Shown: piece by piece, positions 58,298 through 64,000 of the stretch
How positions within the stretch are numbered: position 1 is the stretch's first letter
Layout: every line of letters begins with the position of its first letter
Assembly (NCBI RefSeq): GCF_013205025.1
Contig: NZ_JABMLE010000002.1
Location: 388,253-452,252, forward strand
DNA from: Rathayibacter sp. VKM Ac-2857
GTDB taxonomy: Bacteria; Actinomycetota; Actinomycetes; Actinomycetales; Microbacteriaceae
Reading direction: 5' to 3'
DNA length: 64,000 nt
Notes under the pieces: model-generated
Seen by the model: only the letters and a program-made list of their open reading frames with translations
Databases searched by the model: none
Told to the model about the DNA's origin: nothing
Position numbers and translations under genes: made by a program

Positions 58298-60442
58298 TCA
58301 GCGCACGACGGGGATGGCGGAGGTCGGCGGGACGATGGCCTGCGTCGCCGCCTGGATCGCGGTGATCGCGACGGTGTTGACGATGTCCTGCACGAGAGCG
58401 CCGCGGGAGAGGTCGTTGACCGGCTTCCGCAGACCCTGCAGGACCGGCCCGATCGCGACGGCGCCGGCCGAGCGCTGCACGGCCTTGTAGGTGTTGTTGC
58501 CCGTGTTGAGGTCCGGGAAGATGAACACCGTCGCGCGGCCGGCGACCTGCGAGCCGGGCATCTTCGAGGCTGCGACGGCCGCGTCCGCGGCGGCGTCGTA
58601 CTGGATCGGGCCCTCGACGAGCAGATCGGGGCGGCGCTCGCGCACGAGCGCGGTGGCCGCGCGGACCTTCTCGACGTCGGCGCCGGCTCCGCTCTCGCCG
58701 GTCGAGTAGGAGAGCATGGCGATCCGCGGATCGATGCCGAACTGCTGCGCCGTCTCGGCGGAGGAGATCGCGATGTCGGCCAGCTGCGCCTCGGTCGGGT
58801 CGGGGTTCACGGCGCAGTCGCCGTAGACGAGGACGCGGTCGGCCAGCGCCATCAGGAACACGCTCGAGACGACGGAGACGCCGGGGCTCGTCTTGATGAT
58901 CTCGAAGCCGGGGCGGATGGTGTGCGCGGTGGTGTGCGCGGCGCCCGAGACCATGCCGTCGGCGAGGCCGAGCTGGACCATCATCGTGCCGAAGTAGGAG
59001 ACGTCGGTGACGGTGTCGTAGGCGTGGTCGAAGGTGATGCCCTTGTGCGCGCGGATGCGGGCGTACTCCTCGGCGAAGCGGTTGCGGTGCTCCGGGTCGA
59101 GGACGCTGAGGACGCGGGCGCCGTCGATGTCCAGGCCCAGGGTCGCGGCGCGGGAGCGGACCTCGACCTCCTCGCCGAGGATCGTCAGGCGGGCGATGCC
59201 GCGCTTGAGCACGGTCGCGGCGGCGCGGAGGATGCGGTCGTCGCCGCCTTCGGGCAGCACGATGTGCCGGTCGGCGATGCGGGCGCGCTCGATCAGGCCG
59301 TACTCGAACATCAGCGGCGTGACGACCTCGGAGCGGCCGACATCGAGCAGGGTGAGCAGCTCGACCGGGTCGATCGCCTCCGCGAACAGGGCGAGGGAGG
59401 TGTCGCGCTTGCGCGGCGAGTCGGCGGCGAGGCGGCCGCGTGCGGCGGTGACCCGCACCGCGGTGTCGTAGGTGCCGAGCTCGGTCATCACGATCGGCAG
59501 GCGGTTGTCGACGCCCTCGATCAGGCGCACGATCGGCTCCTGCAGCTCGAAGCCGCCGTTGAGGATGATCGCCGAGACCGTCGGGAAGTTGCCGGAGGCG
59601 TGCGCCATGATCACGGCGAGCACGACCTCGGGGCGGTCGCCGGGGACGATGACGACGCCGCCCTCCATCAGGCGGGGCAGCACGTTGACCATCGACATGC
59701 CCGCGACGACGACGCCGAGGGCCTCGCGGCCGAGCAGCTCCGGGTCGCCCGCGACGAAGACGCCGTCGACGGCTTCGATGATGCGCGACACGCTCGGTGC
59801 GACGAGGGACGGGTCCTCGTGGATCGCCCAGACCGGGGCGCCGGCGGGCAGCGCCTCGCGGATCGCGGCGACGGCCTGCTCCGAGGTGGCGGGATCGGCG
59901 CGGTTGGCGACGACGCCGATCAGGCTCGCGTGCGCGGTGCGCAGCTCGACCGCCGCGAGCTCGGTGATCTGCCGCATCTCGTCGGGCGTGCGCGCGGGCG
60001 CCTGGCCGAGCTGCTCGCTCCGGGACGGGTCGCGGCCGGTGAGGACGAGGAGGACGGGAGCGCCGAGGTTGGCCGCGATGCGGGCGTTGTAGCCCAGCTC
60101 CGTCGGGCTGCCGACGTCGGTGTAGTCGGAGCCGAGGATCACGACGGTGTCGCACTGCGCCTCGACGGCCTTGTAGCGCTCGACGATGCGGGAGAGGGCG
60201 GCCTCGCCGTCGGCGTGGACGTCCTCGTAGGTGACGCCGATGCAGTCGTCGTAGGCGAGACCCGAGTCGGAGTGGCCGAGCAGCATCTCGAGCACGTAGT
60301 CGCGCTCGGAGGTGGAGCGGGCGATCGGGCGGAAGACGCCGACCCGCTGCACCTGGCTGCTGAGCAGGTCGAGGACGCCGAGGGCGACCGTGGACTTGCC
60401 CGAATGACCTTCGGCGGACGAGATGTAGATGCTCTGAACCAT
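58298..60442 (-). CDS. pta: Phosphate acetyltransferase (long form)
   Basis: Pta converts acetyl-CoA to acetyl phosphate. The 714-aa long-form enzyme has an N-terminal P-loop-like domain (YISSAEGHSGKSTVALGVLD), a central DRTGG domain and a C-terminal catalytic PTA domain with LPEGGDDRILRAA, GTMMVQLGLADGMVSGAAH and FPDLNTGNNTYKAVQR. The ATG at 60442 was chosen because homology starts at MVQSIYISSAEG; upstream in-frame sequence overlaps the SRP RNA leader region and is not coding. Confidence 0.95.
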   Translation of the reverse strand: MVQSIYISSAEGHSGKSTVALGVLDLLSSQVQRVGVFRPIARSTSERDYVLEMLLGHSDSGLAYDDCIGVTYEDVHADGEAALSRIVERYKAVEAQCDTVVILGSDYTDVGSPTELGYNARIAANLGAPVLLVLTGRDPSRSEQLGQAPARTPDEMRQITELAAVELRTAHASLIGVVANRADPATSEQAVAAIREALPAGAPVWAIHEDPSLVAPSVSRIIEAVDGVFVAGDPELLGREALGVVVAGMSMVNVLPRLMEGGVVIVPGDRPEVVLAVIMAHASGNFPTVSAIILNGGFELQEPIVRLIEGVDNRLPIVMTELGTYDTAVRVTAARGRLAADSPRKRDTSLALFAEAIDPVELLTLLDVGRSEVVTPLMFEYGLIERARIADRHIVLPEGGDDRILRAAATVLKRGIARLTILGEEVEVRSRAATLGLDIDGARVLSVLDPEHRNRFAEEYARIRAHKGITFDHAYDTVTDVSYFGTMMVQLGLADGMVSGAAHTTAHTIRPGFEIIKTSPGVSVVSSVFLMALADRVLVYGDCAVNPDPTEAQLADIAISSAETAQQFGIDPRIAMLSYSTGESGAGADVEKVRAATALVRERRPDLLVEGPIQYDAAADAAVAASKMPGSQVAGRATVFIFPDLNTGNNTYKAVQRSAGAVAIGPVLQGLRKPVNDLSRGALVQDIVNTVAITAIQAATQAIVPPTSAIPVVR

Positions 60443-60660
60443 CGGCGCAAGCCTAGCGACGGGGGCCCTCCGGAGGCTGGGCGGGTGCCCCGGATGGGAG
60501 AGCGTGCAGAAGCGGCGGGGTGTGGAGGAGAGGCGGGCCGCAGTCGACGCCCGAGCCCGTGCGTCGACTGTCGTGAGCCGGCTGCGTTCCGGAGCCAGGC
60601 GCCCGCAGGTCGGCGCCGCCCTCGGGCGGCGCACAGGCGCTCGCGCCGCTTAACGGAAAA

Positions 60661-60748
60661 GACCCCCCGCGCACCCGCCAGAGCCCGGTTACCCTTGCTG
60701 CGTTTCCGCCCTGGGGGAGTTGGCCTGGATGGCGCCACGCGGGGAGCC
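60661..60748 (-). ncRNA. ffs: 4.5S signal recognition particle RNA (small type)
   Basis: On the minus strand the SRP helix 8 core CCAGGGCGGAAACGCAGCAAGGGTAAC is read in pieces as CAGGGCGGAAACGCAG and CAAGGGTAACC, with its GGAA-type tetraloop. Terminal GGCTCCCCGCG pairs fully with CGCGGGGGGTC, and TTTT follows the 3' end. A TAGACT -10-like box at 60756-60761 predicts a start next to 60748. It guides signal-recognition particle binding of membrane proteins. Confidence 0.93.
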
Positions 60749-60861
60749 GGGAGACAGTCTAACCGACGCCGGCGGCGGACGGGCACGGCCGTGGCGGCAG
60801 GTGGTCAGCGGAGGGCGCCGGCACCGGCTAGTATCGATGAGTCGCGGCCACGGTCGCGCCA

Positions 60862-60946
60862 GGAGGATTCGCCTAGTGGCCTATGGCGCACGCTTGGAAA
60901 GCGTGTTGGGTGCAAGCCCTCGGGGGTTCGAATCCCCCATCCTCCG
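60862..60946 (+). tRNA. tRNA-Ser(GGA)
   Basis: Acceptor GGAGGAT pairs with ATCCTCC. The anticodon stem CACGC/GCGTG carries loop TTGGAAA (anticodon GGA). A long class II variable arm (TTGGGTGCAAGCCCTC) and T arm GGGGGTTCGAATCCCCC follow. The discriminator is G and CCA is not encoded. It diverges from the 4.5S RNA. Confidence 0.96.
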
Positions 60947-60950
60947 CCGA

Positions 60951-60985
60951 ACGGCGCCGCACGCTCTCGCCAGCTGCGGCGCCGT
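60951..60985 (+). terminator. Terminator after tRNA-Ser
   Basis: ACGGCGCCGCA (60951-60961) pairs with TGCGGCGCCGT (60975-60985), followed by TCTCTGTTT. Confidence 0.85.
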
Positions 60986-61118
60986 TCTCTGTTTGCGGCG
61001 CCGACGCGACGTCTTCTTGTCGAGCGCTCTGCTCCTCTGAGCGGTCGAATCGCGTCGGTCATCGTCTTCTTCGCGCTCGTCGCACCGGCGGCGTCACGAC
61101 CGTGCCAGAATCGCACGC

Positions 61119-62261
61119 ATGACGGAGATGAGCTCCCGCGTCCTCGGCACGCGCATCCGCGAGACCCGGTCACGCCGCGGGATGAGCCAGGACGAGCTCG
61201 GCGCAGCGGTCGGCCTCGAGCGCTCCGTCGTGAGCAAGATCGAGGCCGGGGTCAGAAGGGTGACAGCCCTGGAGCTGTCCGATATCGCGGCAGCCCTCGG
61301 AGCGCGGATGTCGGAGTTCTTCGAGGACCCCACTCCGGCGATCATCGCTCACCGATCGAGCCGAGGGCTCGACACCGTGGACTCGAACATCGACGGGCTC
61401 CTGTCCGGACTCGTCCGGGACGTCGAGTTCATCGCCGGGCTGAACGCCGCGAAGCTGCCCCGAGCCGTCGACGACAGCGGCGCGCGACCGCGGTGGAAGC
61501 CACCGACCACCGGCCGCGAGGCGGAAGCACTCGCGGTTCGCGCTCGGGAGCTTCTCGCGCTTCCCGAGGACGCCCCGGCTCGCGATCTGAGCGAGCTCGT
61601 CAGCAAGGCCGGGCTGCTCGCCTTCTCCTCCGACATCGGGGCCGACACCGCCGACGCGGGGTCCGTGCAGTACACGCTCGGCGGGATCGCCGTCGTGAAC
61701 AGCCACATGAAGGTCGGACGCCGGCGGTTGGCGCTGGCGCACGAGCTGGGACACCATCTCACCGCCGCCGCGTACGTCGTCGACTGGCGCGTCAGCGAGC
61801 ACGGACTCGACTCCGTTCCCCTCGAATCCAAGCTCGACCGCTTCGCTCGCGCGGTCCTGCTGCCCGAGCAGGCGCTCCTGCGCGAGTGGCCGACTCTCGT
61901 CGAGACCTCGGGCGCACGAAACGCCGCGATCCTCACCGCGAGCAGGTACCGAGTCGACTTCGCCTCGCTCGCCTCGCGCTTGCGGGAGCTCGACCTCGTC
62001 AGCCAGGACGACGCCGCGGTGGTACGCCAGTGCAAGCCGATCGCTGCGGACTACATCGAGCTCGATCTCCATGCTCCCCCCGAGGAGCTCACGGGGACGA
62101 GCGTGCCTCGACAGTTCTCGAAGGCGGTGCTCGATCTGGTCAAGACCGAGCGGATCAGCCGCGAGCGCGGCCTGGACCTGCTGCGTCGAACTCTCGCGGA
62201 TGAGGATCTTCCCGAGGTCCGCCCGCGGCGCGCCGACGAGATCTGGTCCTTCGTCTCATGA
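61119..62261 (+). CDS. XRE-family HTH protein with ImmA/IrrE metallopeptidase domain
   Basis: A 380-aa protein joining an N-terminal XRE helix-turn-helix (residues 8-62, SRRGMSQDELGAAVGLERS) to an ImmA/IrrE peptidase domain. The zinc motif is H208-E-L-G-H212 with a third ligand near Glu236 (ESKLDRFARAVLLP). Such proteins bind and cleave repressors or antitoxins in mobile elements and toxin-antitoxin-like modules. Its stop overlaps the start of the PIN gene (ATGA). It lies next to tRNA-Ser without an integrase. Confidence 0.87.
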   Translation: MTEMSSRVLGTRIRETRSRRGMSQDELGAAVGLERSVVSKIEAGVRRVTALELSDIAAALGARMSEFFEDPTPAIIAHRSSRGLDTVDSNIDGLLSGLVRDVEFIAGLNAAKLPRAVDDSGARPRWKPPTTGREAEALAVRARELLALPEDAPARDLSELVSKAGLLAFSSDIGADTADAGSVQYTLGGIAVVNSHMKVGRRRLALAHELGHHLTAAAYVVDWRVSEHGLDSVPLESKLDRFARAVLLPEQALLREWPTLVETSGARNAAILTASRYRVDFASLASRLRELDLVSQDDAAVVRQCKPIAADYIELDLHAPPEELTGTSVPRQFSKAVLDLVKTERISRERGLDLLRRTLADEDLPEVRPRRADEIWSFVS

Positions 62262-62812
62262 CAGTGCCGGCGGAGGCGCTCGTGTTCGACACAGGGCCGA
62301 TGCGCCATTTCGCAGCGGAGGGCTGGCTGGGGGTCCTCAAGTTCCTTGCTCGAGACCGCCCGGTCGTCATCCCCGATGCCGTCGAGCGGGAGCTGCGCAG
62401 CGCGCCGGGAACCGTCTTCGACGGGCTCGATCTCTCGAGCCACACCTGGATCAAGGTCTTCCGGTCGACCGACCTGGACTTCCTGAGTGCTGTCGCGAGC
62501 TTCGAGGACAGGCTCGTCGCGGACCGGAAGAACGTGGGCGAGTGCGCGGTCCTGGCCCTGGGCCAGCAGTTCGGCTGCGAGCTGGTCATCGACGACGCCG
62601 TCGCCCGGTCCGTCGCGCAGGAGCACGGCCTCCGCTTGACCGCAACGGTTCCGCTGCTCTGCCAGGGGATACGGTCGAAGCTGCTCACACTGGCGATGGT
62701 CGAATCGCTCGTGGACGATCTGCTGCAGGGCGAGTACTTCCTGCCGTTCGGGAGGGGCGGATTCAGGCAGCACGCGCTCGAGACCGGCCTTCTCGAGTAC
62801 GAGGAGATCTGA
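62258..62812 (+). CDS. PIN-domain protein, possible RNase toxin or effector
   Basis: A 184-aa PIN-fold protein. Conserved acidic residues are Asp11 (VFDTGPMRHF), a central Glu near 43 (DAVEREL), Glu95 (KNVGECAVLALG) and Asp112-Asp113 (VIDDAVARS), which fits a metal-dependent RNase site. The overlap with the XRE-ImmA gene indicates that the two are made together, so it is probably controlled by, or a partner of, the peptidase-regulator. A specific target is unknown. Confidence 0.82.
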   Translation: MTVPAEALVFDTGPMRHFAAEGWLGVLKFLARDRPVVIPDAVERELRSAPGTVFDGLDLSSHTWIKVFRSTDLDFLSAVASFEDRLVADRKNVGECAVLALGQQFGCELVIDDAVARSVAQEHGLRLTATVPLLCQGIRSKLLTLAMVESLVDDLLQGEYFLPFGRGGFRQHALETGLLEYEEI

Positions 62813-62851
62813 CGACGCTCGCAGCCTCTCGACCGATCGACGGGAGTCCGG

Positions 62852-63532
62852 TCAGCGGGTGAGGCGCAGGAGCCACTCGTCGAGGAGGGCGCTCTCGGCC
62901 GCGGTGAGGCCGTCGACGCCGGGCAGCGCGGTGCGCAGGGCGACCGCGTGAGCCGCGAAGGCGCGGGCGGCGGGGTCGGTCGGGCCCGCCTCCGCCGTGG
63001 TGATCGCGGCGAGGACGGCCTCGCGGGAGCGCGCGGAGAGGTCCTCGTCGGGCGTGGCCGCGAGGGTGAGCGTGCAGCCGAGGGCGGCGGACTGCAGCAG
63101 GCGGGCGGCGTGCTCGACCTCGACGGTGAGGCGGCCTGCCTCGGCGACGGCGCGGACGTGGGCGGTGAGGACGCCGCGGGCGAGGCGGGCCGCCTCGGAC
63201 TCCTCCCCCGGGCGCCCGGTGAACATCAGCGCGTAGAGGTGCGGCTCGGCGAGCCCGAAGGCGATGTGGTGGTCCCAGGCGGCGCGGAGGGCGTCGACGG
63301 GGTCGGCGGGGGCGTCGACGGCGTCGAACTCGGCCTGGGCGGAGGCGAAGCCCGCGGCAGCGACGGAGTCGAGCAGGCCGCGGAGGTCGCCGAACGTGCG
63401 GTAGATGGTGGGCGCCTGGACGCCGGCCGCCGAGCTGATCGCGCGAGTGGAGACCGCGTCGCGGCCGCCCTCCGCGAGCAGCGCCGCAGTCGCGCTGAGG
63501 ATGCGGTCGCGGGTCGTCGGGCTCTCGGTCAC
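62852..63532 (-). CDS. TetR-family transcriptional regulator
   Basis: A 226-aa repressor. The N-terminal HTH reads RILSATAALLAEGGRDAVST and AISSAAGVQAPTIYRTFGD; the C-terminal effector domain is Ala-rich with no assigned ligand. The GTG at 63532 was chosen because the family starts at TESPTTRDRIL. A near-perfect inverted repeat 10 bp upstream (63542-63563) is a likely operator for self-repression. No target gene on the other side is visible, because repeat cluster G follows. Confidence 0.85.
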   Translation of the reverse strand: MTESPTTRDRILSATAALLAEGGRDAVSTRAISSAAGVQAPTIYRTFGDLRGLLDSVAAAGFASAQAEFDAVDAPADPVDALRAAWDHHIAFGLAEPHLYALMFTGRPGEESEAARLARGVLTAHVRAVAEAGRLTVEVEHAARLLQSAALGCTLTLAATPDEDLSARSREAVLAAITTAEAGPTDPAARAFAAHAVALRTALPGVDGLTAAESALLDEWLLRLTR

Positions 63533-63541
63533 GAGTATCGA

Positions 63542-63563
63542 CGCTAACACGGCGGCGTTAGCG
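63542..63563. promoter_or_regulatory. Probable TetR operator
   Basis: CGCTAAC (63542-63548) and GTTAGCG (63557-63563) form a perfect inverted repeat with an 8-bp centre, 10 bp before the GTG start of the TetR gene, where a repressor would block its promoter. Confidence 0.65.
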
Positions 63564-63587
63564 GACGTGCGCGCGGAGTGCCGGCGA

Positions 63588-64000
63588 CGTGGATCTCGAT
63601 ACGCCCGCTGCGCGGGCTACTCGATCAGCATGAAGGCGGCGAGGGCCTGCTCCTCCGACAGCACGAGGGGCGGCAGAACATGCTGGTCGAGTAGGCGCCC
63701 GCAGGGCGGCGTATCGAGACCCGCCCGGCTGAGCACGGTGGATCTCGATACGCCCGCTTCGCGGGCTACTCGATCAACATGGACTTTCGCGGAGCGGGCT
63801 ACTCGATCAGCAGAAACGAGTGCGCGACCAGCGCTCCATGCTGGTCGAGTAGGCGCCCGCAGGGCGACGTATCGAGACCCGCCCAGCTGGCCACGGTGGA
63901 TCTCGATACGCCCGCTTCGCGGTCTACTCGATCAACATGGACTTTCGCGGAGCGGGCTACTCGATCAGCAGAAACGAGTGCGCGACCAGCGCTCCATGCT
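63588..64000. repeat. Cluster G: palindromic repeats with a 158-bp tandem duplication
   Basis: At least six GTAG-hairpin copies occupy this gene-free end. A 158-bp unit (CTGGTCGAGTAGGCGCCCGC... to ...CGACCAGCGCTCCATG) is present at 63683-63840 and again from 63841 to at least 63998, with only a few differences (for example GGGCGGCG versus GGGCGACG). Each unit holds an inverted pair and a truncated third copy. The array runs off the right edge. Confidence 0.88.

Noticed and set aside
60862..63550. Prophage or large genomic island at tRNA-Ser
   Set aside because: Only two coupled genes follow the tRNA. No integrase, duplicated tRNA 3' end or phage structural gene is visible.

Overview
The window is chromosomal DNA of a high-GC actinobacterium, most likely a member of Microbacteriaceae (Rathayibacter/Curtobacterium/Clavibacter-like). 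Support: very GC-rich codon use; many GTG starts with GTGA or ATGA gene overlaps; a TopA with a long Lys/Ala tail; a mycobacteria-like Tad pilus locus next to a 6C small RNA and acs; PASTA-type PBP next to a metallophosphoesterase; and the lysC-asd and dnaX-recR groups. The genus is inference; no rRNA gene is present.

Layout. 1-4005: FMN riboswitch and riboflavin operon ribD-ribE-ribBA-ribH. 4155-7692: an MHS-type transporter and an ABC exporter. 7720-13445 (minus): SDR, lipoprotein, rRNA/tRNA methyltransferase, semialdehyde dehydrogenase, nicotinamidase and DacB-type PBP, then tRNA-Thr. 13704-20594 (minus): topA-tmk-holB, overlapping a secreted peptidase and a TetR gene. 21180-24437 (minus): compact Tad pilus locus with a probable TadB-TadC fusion. 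24438-25199: no protein gene, but a 92-bp-period tandem repeat and a 6C RNA with its promoter. 25200-31429: acs, RidA, small DUF4177-like gene, class A PBP, phosphoesterase. 31528: tRNA-Pro. 31817-38701: surface polysaccharide block (VanZ, UDP-glucose dehydrogenase, low-MW tyrosine phosphatase, BY-kinase/Wzz, HprK-like P-loop protein, polyprenyl glycosylphosphotransferase). 38827-41545: thymidine kinase, LuxR regulator, radical SAM protein. 41772-49276 (minus): mqo, asd, lysC, recR, dnaX. 49351-56412: a C1/molybdenum module (mobA, DUF6457, formaldehyde dehydrogenase, moeA, FdhF/YdeP oxidoreductase, fdhD). 57061-60442 (minus): pta-ackA, then 4.5S SRP RNA and tRNA-Ser. 61119-62812: an XRE-ImmA/IrrE plus PIN gene pair. 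62852-63532: TetR regulator.

How genes cooperate. FdhA would turn formaldehyde into formate, the FdhF/YdeP enzyme would act on formate, and MobA, MoeA and FdhD would supply or mature its molybdenum cofactor. Pta-AckA and Acs handle acetate in opposite directions. The tyrosine phosphatase, BY-kinase and sugar transferase form a usual exopolysaccharide assembly and control set, to which an unusual HprK/PqqD-like protein has been added.

The most striking non-genic signal is a family of intergenic palindromic repeats in seven clusters (1-235, 5590-5776, 41580-41755, 43376-43560, 52910-53170, 56415-56790, 63588-64000). Each complete copy has the tetranucleotide GTAG at the foot of a short hairpin whose stem sequence varies while pairing is kept. 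Copies occur as inverted pairs with a conserved spacer, and truncated copies are stacked at the ATGCTG end with periods of 17, 33, 36 and 158 bp. This resembles REP/BIME elements moved by RAYT transposases, which would be little described in this group.
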